Assembly (NCBI GenBank): GCA_003254905.1
Contig: QANU01045287.1
Span: forward strand, 507,295 to 571,294
DNA: 64,000 nt
Direction of reading: 5' to 3'
Source: Nissolia schottii
Taxonomy: Eukaryota > Streptophyta > Magnoliopsida > Fabales > Fabaceae
Shown here: positions 12,428 to 23,662 of the stretch, piece by piece
Position numbering within the stretch: position 1 is the stretch's first letter
Layout: every line of letters starts with the position of its first letter
Made by a program: the position numbers and the translations under genes
Notes under the pieces: model-generated
Databases searched by the model: none
Told to the model about the DNA's origin: nothing
Seen by the model: only the letters and a program-made list of their open reading frames with translations

Positions 12428-13450
12428 ATGAAGCATGAGTATATTGCTTATGATTTGGTCATGATTACTCTATCCATATCTCTCATGGCTCTTTCTGTCT
12501 TCCTCTTCATTGCTTGCAAGAACAAAGCTGTCGAATCCGAAGAAACACTTCCTGCCAAGAAGTTTTGTTCTGCTCGTGCATATTCATTGATGGAAATCGA
12601 CACCGCCACCGACGGCTTCAGCCACCGGAGAATCGTGGGAAAGGGCCGCCTAGGAACCGTGTATGCAGGGTTACAAGAAGAAAAGGATGAACTTGTAGCA
12701 GTAAAGCGGATCCACCCGGCGCTTGTTCTGAAGAATGCAGGGCTCAACGGATTCTGTTCTGTGATGAAGTGGCTCTCTTCGGCACAACACCCCAACATAG
12801 TTCCTATAACAGGATTATCTGAAGCTCCCGGCGAGAGGATCATTCTGATGGAATTCGTGCGAACGATGAGCCTAGACTTGTATCTGCATCAGAACAATGA
12901 TAATGTGGCCTCAATTTTGGATTGGAACAAGAGGATTAGAGTTGCAGCTGGTGTAGCCAGAGGGCTTCACTATCTGCACGCTTTTGTGGCACCAAACATT
13001 GTACATGGATGTGTAAAGTCCTCAAATGTTCTAGTTGATGTTGATTTCTGTGCTAGGATTTGTGATTATGGACTTAGTTTTTTGGCACCTTTGGAAAAGA
13101 GAGGGCTATTAGGTTATGTGGATGAAGAGTATTGGAGTGAAGGAGGAGGGAATGGTGGTGGTGCTAGCAAAGAGAGTGATGTTTATGGGTTAGGGGTGGT
13201 TTTGCTTGAGCTTTTGAGTGGGAGAGGGTGTGAGGAAGGATTGTTGGTAAAGTGGGGTTTGCCTTTGATTAAGAAGATGAATTTTGGTGAGCTTTTGGAT
13301 CATAGGTTGGTTGTTCCATCTGACATGAAGCATTTGGTGAGATTGGCCAAAGTTGCTTTGGCTTGTGTTGGTAACTCAAGGAAGTGTAGGCCTTCCATGG
13401 CTCAAGTTGCAACCATTTTGAGCAGTTTAGAGATGCAAGTGTCCATCTGA
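12428..13450 (+). CDS. Membrane-anchored kinase-like protein, probable pseudokinase
   Basis: Intronless, 340 aa. The start is the ATG at 12428; an in-frame extension begins only at TTG and is mostly Lys from the A-rich leader, so it is not used. A transmembrane helix (about 8-29) is followed by a kinase fold: Gly loop GKGRLGTVY (71-79), VAVK with K93, and KSSN (197-200). Key positions are changed: HRD is HGC (193-195), so the catalytic Asp is missing; the helix-C Glu position reads Val112; DFG is DYG (213-215). The C-lobe (EEYW, SDVYGLGVVLLELLSGR, RPSM) is well kept. This suggests a signalling scaffold rather than an active enzyme. It resembles the small plant group of serine/threonine-protein kinase-like proteins that includes At1g28390 and At5g23170 (from memory). 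Its position between HSL1 and an SND-type NAC supports the At1g28390 relation. Substrate and role are unknown. Confidence 0.88.
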   Translation: MKHEYIAYDLVMITLSISLMALSVFLFIACKNKAVESEETLPAKKFCSARAYSLMEIDTATDGFSHRRIVGKGRLGTVYAGLQEEKDELVAVKRIHPALVLKNAGLNGFCSVMKWLSSAQHPNIVPITGLSEAPGERIILMEFVRTMSLDLYLHQNNDNVASILDWNKRIRVAAGVARGLHYLHAFVAPNIVHGCVKSSNVLVDVDFCARICDYGLSFLAPLEKRGLLGYVDEEYWSEGGGNGGGASKESDVYGLGVVLLELLSGRGCEEGLLVKWGLPLIKKMNFGELLDHRLVVPSDMKHLVRLAKVALACVGNSRKCRPSMAQVATILSSLEMQVSI

Positions 13451-15266
13451 TACATTTGGTCACTCACATGATGAAGTCATTTATTTCAAATCAAGGTGAT
13501 GATTGCCTTCAATTTTGGACAAGTTGGTATGCATTTCTAGTATATACAAATTTGTTGCCTTAGTTTGGTTGAGTTTAACTCTCTTGGGATGCTGGTGTTT
13601 TGCTAAGATATTTTGTACAAAGTTTGAAACACAGGGACCTTATACGGTAAGTTGTGACAGTAGGGTGAGAAATTACCTAATCATTCTTTTATGCACATGT
13701 TCAAATAGAAAGGTAGTATGATGGCTTGAGTGTGGCTCTATGAGAGGAGATACGTGATATTTATACTTAAGGTTGGTCTATGAATAGCATTTTTGTTTTA
13801 CAATATTATTAATCTATGGTTCCGTTTGGTGTGGCGATCCTTTCGTTGATGAGAGGGAAAGTGACCCCTTGATATATATATATCAAGGTTGATCCTTTTG
13901 GTGTGTATATATATATATATATATTTTCAATTTTCTGTTTTGGTTCCTGTTTCAATCTGCTTTTCATATCAATTTGTGTATAGGTCTTTTCATTTTCCAT
14001 CTATTGATTGCTTTAAAACGTGTCATAACTACAAAGTTGTAGAATTCAAGAGAGAAACTCTCGGGAGCAAAAGCTTGTAGGGGACCCAGATTTGGTATTC
14101 ATGTATGATGGTGACTACTTGTATACGTTCATACTCTATATTTGTAATAATATTTGATTTAATTAATTATTCTGCTGCATCTTATTTGGGATGACAAGTT
14201 TCTAGGCCCAACAAAAGCAAAATAAAGCTATATATTTTCTAATAAAGCTATTTATTCAAAATTCTGTGCTAGTTTAATGCAATCTTAACATTGTTCGATT
14301 AATCAGTGATTCAGTGTACTAGTTTTTGCTAAAAGAAAGAAATGATGAGAAGAACAGCCCTGCTTCCCAGTGGGCCAATACCCAATAACTGAACCAGTGA
14401 AGGAGAGGCCCAACAACATCTTCAGTGGACTTGGTTCATTGCGCTAAACGGACCTAAGTCAGACTCATGACCGACAACAAATACACGACAGTAGAAAGTT
14501 TGACTTCTTCACCCCAAGGACATTTTGATTTGAGGGTACAATGAGGATTATGTGTAAATTATAATTTGAATATTATTTTATTAATTCTGATATTTTAAGT
14601 GTTTTTCTTTTACCAGTTGAAAAATCTTTACAGTGAATACTTTTTATTTTTTAATTTTTATAATAAAATAGAGTCCAACTCAGTCTTGTATGTTTTTATA
14701 AAAACTGACAAATTCCCAATAATTAAGTTTTTGACAGCTGTTTTTGAAGCAAAAAGTCTTGGGTCATTGTACCCTTTTCAATTTGGTCTCCCATGCCAAT
14801 GACTACACTGTCCAATTGATTTTCTATCTCAGAGAATGACCCTCAATGAAAGCAAAATTTCCTAGTCGCAACATATATGCAAAAGTTCTTACAACTTTCA
14901 CTCAATTATTAACGGTAAGAGATTATTTTAAAAGAGTTTGCATGCTCATGGATTGCCAAGGTAATGGCTTAATGCTTATGAGTGATGACGCTGTAAGATT
15001 GTCCCTTCTAAAACTTACAAATTAAAGGGAATGCAGTTCACCCTAGCTTTTTTTTATCACGAATGATCACTTATAATGTTATGTTTCTATTTTTATTTCA
15101 TGTAATTTTTGTTTTTAAAGATGTGTGAAAAAAAATAGTAAAACAGTAAAAACAATAAGATATTATTTTCTATTTTAAGATGTTGTGAAGAAAAAATAAT
15201 AAAGATAGAAAATAAAAACAAGCCAAATAGAAAGAAGAAACGAAAATTGAAATTTAATTAATTCAC

Positions 15267-15487
15267 AAAAAAAATTGGGATAGAGTACAATTTTGTACAA
15301 AGTTTGAGGAGAAGTGCAATTTTGACAAATCTCTAGGATAATTTGTGCAGTTTATCCAAAATTAAATGTCTTACAAAGTCTTTATTATTGTAATTTGGGT
15401 CAATTGTACAAATCACGGTTGATGTTTGCCAAAATTATACTTCAACCCAAATTATATACAAAATTATACTCTCCCCTAATTTTTTTT
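15267..15487. repeat. Foldback (MITE-like) inverted repeat
   Basis: The arm at 15267-15329 is matched in inverse orientation by 15425-15487. Both read, on their own strand, A-run, ATTRGGG, GAGTAYAATTTTGTA, then a GAAGT/AATTTTG/CAAA series, with scattered mismatches and a loop of about 95 bases. It has no coding capacity. No clear target duplication was seen, so the class is open. Confidence 0.55.
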
Positions 15488-16265
15488 CTTATGATTGATC
15501 ACCAGTAAGTTTCTATTTTCATTTCTTTTACATGTGTTTTCACTACTCATCACCAATGATCAATAAGATTTTGAGATGGAATGTAATTTTAACAAATTAA
15601 TCTTAAAAGTAATTTGTGTAATTTATCCTTATAATTTTTAGTTATATTTATTGATTGAAATTTAATATTTTTATAAATAATCTTAAATACAAAAAAAATC
15701 ATAGATTCAAATTTGTTATTATATTAATATTTTTTAATATTAAAATTAAGTTTAGAATTATAGTTCATGTTATACTCTTTAGTGAATTTAAACATAAAAT
15801 TTAATAATCTAAGATTTAAATTCAAATTTCATATAACAGTTCAACTTCGGAAATACTGATTGATTATTATTTGTTCTCCCATATATGTTTGATATATGTA
15901 AGTATCATTATAAATCCATTATAGACACATGTCTGATGTTAAGATGGTACCTTCTAATCTTCTAAACTTTATCAGCTAAAAAAATAATAATCAAAACACT
16001 GACTCCTTATAATTAATAAATGATAACTACCTTATAAAATGAGGTTATTATATCATGAAAAGCGAAATGAAAGTGATTAAAAAAATGTTTATAAAAAACC
16101 AAATATCGACTAATATATGGAGAACGAATTACCGAACAACATTGCCTCAATTTCTATATTTTTTTCCGTTATAAAAAGCAGAAGATGTAAGAAATAATTT
16201 AAAATTTCAGTAGGAGGTGATGATGATATCCAGACCTCTCTCCATAGTTATCAAAATCGCTTTTT

Positions 16266-16295
16266 AACTCGTAAAATCGTACGATTTTACGAGTT
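16266..16295. repeat. Perfect 30-bp palindrome with AAATCG motifs
   Basis: Arms of 15 bases (AACTCGTAAAATCGT and its reverse complement) meet with no spacer at 16280/16281. About 100 bases of further TAAAATCG and AAACTCG repeats follow. The block lies 420 bases before the N gap and resembles the subterminal region of a DNA transposon, but no ends can be set. Confidence 0.7.
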
Positions 16296-16716
16296 TAGGT
16301 AGTCAAATCGAGCTAAATCGCATGTAAACTCGTTTCTGTGTAAAATCGGGTAAACTCGGATAAAATCGCATAAAATCGTGAGTTTACCACACAGGCAGGT
16401 TTTCTTTTTTTTTTTTTTAGGGACAAAACAAGTTTGATATTGTTTTACATATCTATGAGTTTTTAGATTTAGGTCATTTAAATATTTTAGAGTTATCATT
16501 TACAGTTGCGCCTACAATCGTGCTCCATCGTGCTCCGTCGTTGCTTGTGCTCCGTCGCTAATCCATCGTATGTATTTCATCCTTTGCTCAGGGATCTTTC
16601 CCACTAGGGTGCGTGACCTCTGCATTGCTATTTGTGTTTTAGTGTTCTAGATTGAAGACATCATTGTCACAAACTCGCTTCTTGTGATGTTCAGTAGTCA
16701 ATACTATGTATTATGT

Positions 16717-17049
16717 NNNNNNNNNNNNNNNNNNNNNNNNNNNNNNNNNNNNNNNNNNNNNNNNNNNNNNNNNNNNNNNNNNNNNNNNNNNNNNNNNNNN
16801 NNNNNNNNNNNNNNNNNNNNNNNNNNNNNNNNNNNNNNNNNNNNNNNNNNNNNNNNNNNNNNNNNNNNNNNNNNNNNNNNNNNNNNNNNNNNNNNNNNNN
16901 NNNNNNNNNNNNNNNNNNNNNNNNNNNNNNNNNNNNNNNNNNNNNNNNNNNNNNNNNNNNNNNNNNNNNNNNNNNNNNNNNNNNNNNNNNNNNNNNNNNN
17001 NNNNNNNNNNNNNNNNNNNNNNNNNNNNNNNNNNNNNNNNNNNNNNNNN
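16717..17049. other. Assembly gap (333 Ns)
   Basis: A run of Ns directly visible in the sequence. Flanks are AT-rich non-coding DNA. The repeat-rich left flank suggests that a repeat broke the assembly. Confidence 0.99.
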
Positions 17050-17763
17050 ATCAGAGAGTCTATGAGTGAATTTTATCTTGAACATATGAATCTAATTCCA
17101 ACACGTTGAATGTGATGTCACACTCAAAAGTTCGTCTCCTATGTCTTATTATTGTTACGTGCTCCTAAAGCAAGGATATTTTTTATCTCTCTCATTATTG
17201 TATCAATTAAAATTAAAAATGTAAAGGAAATGTGAGACAATAGTTTCCCACAAAAACTGAAATAGTAGTAGCATCTTATTAATTGCCAGAATTTATCGTC
17301 TTACATTTTCTCTCAAAACAAATTTATATTATGAAGTTGTGCTTTGTATCAAAGACATGATAGAAAAATAGACACACAAAAGTTGAAAATTTATATATAT
17401 TTTTTACTTTACTGAAACAAGAATAAAGGAGATATTATTGAGTGAATATATCCTTTTAACGCAATTTACCATTTAATTTTTAAGTTAAAATTAAGTGATA
17501 TGTACTCTCTCCATTCAATAGATGTTATTTAGGGTGCGTTTACTACTACAGAACAAATTCTTGTCCCTCTAGGTCTCACTTTTGTGTCTCCTTAGATAAA
17601 AATTTGTTGTCCCCTCAGTCCTAACTTCAACGAACTATAGAAAATATAGAAATTTTTTTTATCTCCATGTCTCTGGTACCCTGTCATGTCTATGGTACAA
17701 AACACAGTCTTATTATCCAAAATTTTGTCCAATATTAAATGTCACTAGATTACATTAAAGAAG

Positions 17764-17924
17764 TATTCCCTCTGTACCCCAATGTTTAGTTCCTTTTATT
17801 TTTTTAGATTCTTTGATAATTCAATGCATCTGGACACAACTAATATTGTGTCCAAATACATTGAATTATCAATAAATATATATAAAAAAATGAAATAGAC
17901 TAATATTGGAAAACGGGTGAAGTA
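17764..17924. mobile_element. Stowaway-like MITE, 161 bp
   Basis: The left end TATTCCCTCTGTACCCCAAT and the reverse complement of the right end, TACTTCACCCGTTTTCCAAT, are alignable terminal repeats in the CTCCCTCYGT style of Tc1/mariner-derived Stowaway elements, each beginning at a TA (the expected TA target duplication). The interior forms a strong hairpin (arms of about 23 bases around 17814-17870 based on GATAATTCAATG / CATTGAATTATC). It has no coding capacity. Confidence 0.75.
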
Positions 17925-19424
17925 TTATTTTTTTTCCTTCTAATTTTGTCACTATTTATCATGAATACAAATTTTCCACAACTTAAACTCTCTCCTATTA
18001 TACTTATTGGTCTACAAAGTACCCCAAAATTTTTTAAGGATAATTTAATCCAAACATTTAATATTTTTTTTAAGGATTTTGATAACAAAACTCTTAAGGG
18101 TACTTATTAAAGGGTTTAAAATATAATGTTTTGAACTTTCTAACACTTTTAATACATTAAAGACTTAAACATTTAACATTTTCAATAAAAACTTTCTATT
18201 AAATTAAATTATGTGTTTATGTTAAAAGTGACATCTAATATTAAAACGAGGGAAGAGTAACTTAGAGCAAACCTTTGAAAGCAAAAGCGAAACACAACGG
18301 CCCCATAATTTGCGTAGGGCTAACTACGTCCATATCCGTTTATATGCCATTGCCATATCTCGTGTTTTGGGGGGCGATTTTAATGCTTTTTTCAACTTTT
18401 TAAGAATAATGATATTGGCAGCAAGCACATATCACGTTTTCTGGACAACATAAAGTTTGTTCTTCTTCCTTCTTTCATTCCCCTCTTTCCTCTTTCTCCT
18501 AACAAACTCCGTCTACAGCATCTACTGGACACGTGGACCTTGAGGGAAGCTCAATGTTATGCATGCCCTAGTACGTGTATATCCGTAAAAACACCATCGT
18601 CAAAAAGAAAGCCCTAAAACCCTAGCTAGGAGCTGAGAAAAAATACGCGTTAAAGTTAATGATAATTGAAAAAAAAAAATGCGAACAAAAAATCAGGAGC
18701 TTAATCTCCAAGTTTCTATAGTTTGCGTGGCTTCTTTGAGAAGCTGATAACAAAGACGTGTCGGTTGGTATATAGGAAATATAACAATTCTTAATGAGAA
18801 GGGTTATGCTAACCTGTGGTCGCGTCTTTTGTCTGTAACTGGACGGTTACTTCCACACCCCAATCCGTTAGCATCATTCCGCATCTCAGTGTAAATTTCA
18901 AAGTGGAACTGACAAAATCGCCACACCAATTTGACTGACCGGAGCGCAAGTGAAAATGTTCAACAACTTCAGCAGCAAGTTTCTTGCACCAGATTATAGT
19001 TTCAATCTCGTGTAATAATTGTTAATTTATGGAAAATAAGATGCCGATTATGACATCCATGCACCCTAAATAAAAAGCCAAGTGAGATCAACGGAAATAC
19101 GTTGAAAATTTGTGAAGATAAGGTAGACTTTAATTGTTATTTGTTATACACAGGTCAAATAAATTTTTTTTATACTGTCATTCAATGAAAATATTATAAA
19201 TGCATAACTATTTTTACATGTCTAATGATATTTGATTACATGATAATTTAAAAAACTGTTAATACATAGCAAATAAACTTAATTAGGTATTATATAATTA
19301 TAATTTGAATAATTCAACCTCTGGTACTTGGAATTTTATGTCAATTAACACAAATACAGACGTACAGTTGGAAGAAGTGTACGTGGTGAGCGCGTATGTA
19401 TGTACGCGAGTGTGAAAGGAAAGG

Positions 19425-19448
19425 CAGAGAGAGAGAGAGAGAGAGAGA
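19425..19448 (+). repeat. (GA)n microsatellite
   Basis: About 12 uninterrupted GA units in otherwise unremarkable intergenic DNA, 1.2 kb upstream of the NAC gene. Confidence 0.95.
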
Positions 19449-20247
19449 TCCGTTACTTGAAGTAATAAGTCTACGTGAAGAAAGGGGTTAGAAGGAATAT
19501 ACAGTGTATTTGTTGGTTTGGTCCGAGGGGCATATGCACATATAAATCATAAAAATGTATTCCTTATGTTACATTCTTTGTCGGTTCGTATGTACATGTC
19601 TGATGCCTGTGAGTTCTCTTTCATATTTTTTTACATTACATAGCTTTAAGGACACTCCAATTTGACACTGCAGCTGAAACTCCCTAACTCACATGCACAA
19701 CACACTCTCTAAAGAGGTGAAACGTCCTCGCAAGAATCAGGTTGCCCCATCTCCACTCTTACCCACCACCCCTTTTAATTTTTACCTTTTTCTTATTAGC
19801 TAAGGGTTTATAGTAATTGATTACAATTATTATATAATTAAATAGAGTTAATTTTGTTTTCCAAGTCAACGTAATTAACATTTCATCATGTATAAAAATG
19901 TGACAACATTTTGTTTTACCCCCTAAGCCAAGAGTACTGCAATCATAGTACAATGACAAAATGTATTCTTACTCATTTGATGTAAAATACCAAGTCGATT
20001 CACAAGTACTCACTTATCAATTTTTATACTCAATGAAATTTCATCCAATACTAAATGAATTATGAGTCAATATGATATTATATGACAAATGAATACAAAT
20101 ATTTATAACCACATCTAGGCCTTGATGTATACATATACAACCGTATATACGGGGACAAAGGGCAAACTTGACGTCCAAGCTTCCTTTCCTATATGTAGAA
20201 CCCACTTCTGTTTCCCCACTTTTCTTTTTTATCGCTTATACCCTTTG

Positions 20248-20275
<28 letters not shown>
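20248..20275 (+). repeat. (CT)n tract in the NAC upstream region
   Basis: Fourteen CT units about 370 bases before the NAC ATG. A GA-rich stretch (about 20627-20645) also abuts the ATG. CT/GA tracts near plant start sites can serve as GAGA-type (BPC) binding sites or core-promoter Y patches; that role here is inference. Confidence 0.6.
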
Positions 20276-20278
<3 letters not shown>

Positions 20279-20645
20279 GTATGAGAAGAAGTTGGCTCAG
20301 TGCAATCACTTTTAATAACCATACACAGAGAGAAGATGGAAAGAAATTAAGTTGGAGAGACTGGTAGGTAAGATTGAACTCGGTCCCTGTGGATGCGATT
20401 CAGGAAAAAACGTGTTCCAAAAGAGACAAGCAACTAGCTAGCTTTACCCTTTTTGTTTTTTTTTCTTTCTTTTCTTTTTTCTTATCTGGAAATATTCTTA
20501 TATGGGCTTTCAATTTTTTTCTTCTTGTAATTATTAATAATTAGCTAGCGAGATGATGGTATTGTAGGAAGGCGTGGAAGAAAGGCGCTCTCTCTGTTTT
20601 GGGCATAGATAGGAGGAAGGATAAAAAAGAGAGAGAGAGGGAGAG

Positions 20646-23220
20646 ATGACATGGTGCAACAACAACTCATCAGAACTAATCATCCCAAATATCGTCCCTA
20701 ATCCAAGAGCTAATGACAGTGCCACTCTTGTAGCTCACACAAAGTCAGCAACCGAAATTCGAACCATTACTTGCCCCTCATGTGGCCATAACGTTGAATT
20801 CCAAGATCAGGTAAAAGCTGTGGTTCCCTCACCTGCTCATTTTGCTTTTATCCTACAAAATATTGCCCTTTCTTTGTTCCATTTTATTAATTAATTAGAA
20901 GGAAAAGAAAAGAAGAAATCTTGTGGTTGTGTGTGAATGAATGAATGGAATTAAGTGCAGGGTGGAATTCTCCATGACTTGCCGGGGTTGCCGGCTGGGG
21001 TGAAGTTTGATCCGAATGACGGAGAGATACTAGAGCATTTGGAGGCTAAGGTGCTCTCTGATGCGCCCAAGCAGCTCCATCCCCTTATTGATGAGTTCAT
21101 ACCAACTCTTGAAGGCGAGAACGGGATCTGTTATACACACCCAGAAAAGCTACCAGGTGTTTTATCTATTTATTTATTTATTTATCATTTCAATTTAATT
21201 TCTTCTTCTAAACAATTTCATCTTGTTTGATGCATGGCTAATTACGTTATACTCATCATTCATGTCCTAATTTATTGGGAGACATCGGATTGATGTGCAT
21301 GAAAGGAGGTTTTAGTTGTGAAAATGATCATTCTAAAAGGAATTTAAGGCACTTGAGAATGACTGCCAAGACATTTCTACAAATGAGATAAATAATATTA
21401 TTATCATACACTAATACTATATTTTCATGGTAAATGCCCTTTTCGCACATTCTTCTTGAGGCAGAAAATATGAAAAATGTTTAGAGTCATGATTTAATTT
21501 TGTCTCTTAGCATGATATGATTCTCACATGACTAAGCTAGTCATGCCCTTTTCTGACAACTTTTTTTTTTTACAGTCTCTAGCGTTAGCGTTACCCATCC
21601 TCAAAATATATATAAAAGGGGAGGAGATTTGGTTGGTGAAATTGGGGGTGACAATTAACTAAGACCACTCTGGGGTTAGATATTTTACCAATCTAGAAAT
21701 AACTTCCCTTTTGCCAAGTCTTTCCTGCATGTAATGAACGTACGTATCTAAGAAAATTTTCTGTCAGAAGAAGGGGTGTGTCATTCTTAGCGGATATGTA
21801 TCTTTGGAGGTAGAAAAAAAATGCTTTATTGAAGTTGCCAATGACTACCTAACTCAATGGTGGCATGCTATCTTACATTAATTAACTAGCTATGTATCAA
21901 GTGCAATGTATATGTGATAAGTTCTTAAATATTTTCAGGACGACAAAAAAATCAAGGTCATTATCCATGAATTATAATTCAACACTTGAGTTATTTCAAT
22001 GAAAATATTTTAAAAGTGAGAAATAACAATGATCTATAAAACTTATATGTCGAATTCCCTTCTTTTTTCGGATTCTATGAGTATCAAAGAATTTTCTATA
22101 AATGTTTTTAGTATTTTTAGCAATTCTTTTTAATTTCAATTCAAATTAAGCATTTCAAACCAATAAGTGGTAAACGACTTGGTATTAAGCAAGGTTCCGA
22201 GTTCGCATGCAACCTAAAAAAATTAAACATTTCAAATAAAGTTTGTTGGTGAATTAATCTACTCAAGATAAAATGGGTTAGCTGCCTTGTAACCCTGGGA
22301 TGATGGGATATAACACCCATAAAATTTGACGAGGTTTAACTCCTCACTTGATGTTTCGTGTTGCTTGTTTGCTGTAACAGTGCATGTATATAGTACGTGG
22401 CAACTGTTAATAAAGATAAAAGGGTTTAAATTAAGCTAAGTCTTGGAGAAGCAGTTCTATTCTTTTTCTAGCCTTTCATGTACCCAATTATCTATTTGTA
22501 GTACGTAGTTAATCATTGATAATCGCACGAAAGTCAGCTCTGAGAAACAATTGTAACTATATATATATAGCATTAATTTTATTACAAGAATTCCAATTCA
22601 AAGTGAATGGTGCAGGAGTAAGCAAAGATGGACAGATCCGGCACTTCTTTCACAGGCCATCGAAAGCATACACAACCGGAACAAGGAAGAGGAGAAAGGT
22701 TCACACAGACGAAGAAGGGAGCGAGACAAGGTGGCACAAGACAGGCAAAACCAGACCGATCTCAGTCGCCGGAGCAGTGAAGGGGTTCAAGAAGATACTG
22801 GTCCTCTACACCAACTACGGCAGGCAGAAGAAGCCGGAGAAGACCAACTGGGTCATGCACCAATACCACCTCGGCAGCAACGAGGAAGAGAGGGACGGGG
22901 AGCTGGTGGTCTCAAAGGTATTTTATCAAACACAACCGAGGCAGTGTGGGAATTCCATCAACACAAACAGCAAGGATCCTTATGAGGAACGACTTCTCAG
23001 CGTTGGCAATAGTAATCAGATTACGATATTGCCCCGGAACGCCGCTCTTAGTGTGGATTACTATAGTCCCACAGCCCCTCCTTTCGTAAGTTATGAGCAT
23101 ATGGTTCATAACGGTGAAAGCTCGCCGCAGCTTATTCCGAACATGGTTGTGCAAGGTGATACCTCTTCTTTTATTCGCTTCGCGATGGATGCTAACAAAG
23201 CAAGGCTCGACAGAAAATAG
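20646..23220 (+). CDS. SND2/SND3-like (NAC073/NAC010): NAC transcription factor, SND2/SND3 type (three exons)
   Basis: Exons 20646-20810, 20961-21156 and 22616-23220 join in phase (introns GT...GCAG; the second splits a Gly codon), giving 321 aa. The N-terminus opens MTWCN and has a CPSCGH pair (C43, C46) before the NAC domain. NAC subdomains are visible: [13 protein letters not shown] (61-73), HPLIDEF (95-101), then in exon 3 the [20 protein letters not shown] segment, the WHKTGKTRP motif and the [13 protein letters not shown]...[14 protein letters not shown]-binding end. A divergent tail follows. This arrangement is that of Arabidopsis SND2 (ANAC073) and SND3 (ANAC010), which act downstream of SND1/NST NACs and help activate cellulose, xylan and lignin genes in secondary walls. 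The neighbouring HSL1 matches SND2/SND3 neighbourhoods. Expected nuclear; likely xylem/fibre expressed. Which of the two paralogues it matches cannot be settled by eye. Confidence 0.92.
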
Positions 23221-23621
23221 CAGATCAAGGGTATATAGTGTACTGGTGACTGCATATATAGGTGTTGATGGTTTTTTCAATTATATATACTATACTATAC
23301 TATATGTGACATTGTTTATATTCTATATTAATTAATTATTATGTATAGGATTAGAATGAGATAACTCAAGTTTAAAGAATATATATGCATGGAGGGGCAC
23401 TTACATATATATATAATTGACCCTGATATGTCTGGTTGAAGAATTGAGAGAGGAGCTAGGTCTTTCTTTTCCTGTACCGTGGATTTGTCTTAATTTTAAT
23501 GTACAGGTAAATTCGTATACTCTTTCATGTGATTCACATTCTATACATCAAAACACTATACATATACTCTTTTTACATAAAAACTCTTCTGTTTTTCCAC
23601 TCTTTTCTGTGCTGAATTAAT

Positions 23622-23623
<2 letters not shown>

Positions 23624-23659
<36 letters not shown>
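23624..23659. repeat. (AT)n microsatellite
   Basis: Eighteen uninterrupted AT units 400 bases after the NAC stop codon. Such tracts are often length-polymorphic. Confidence 0.95.

Positions 23660-23662
<3 letters not shown>

Larger units (their letters stand above)
13451..20645. other. Intergenic with MITEs, foldback, palindrome and assembly gap
   Basis: No supported gene in 7.2 kb. The contents are AT dinucleotide runs (13874-13924), a foldback element (15267-15487), a 30-base perfect palindrome (16266-16295), an N gap (16717-17049), a Stowaway-type MITE (17764-17924) and (GA)n at 19425-19448. A (CT)n tract at 20248-20275 lies upstream of the NAC gene. A second pair of MITE-like ends may enclose the Stowaway copy (near 17507 and 18257). 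Open frames crossing the Ns are artefacts. Confidence 0.5.

Noticed and set aside
16684..17109. Open frames crossing the N gap
   Set aside because: They consist of unknown residues only because of Ns; no coding evidence on either side.
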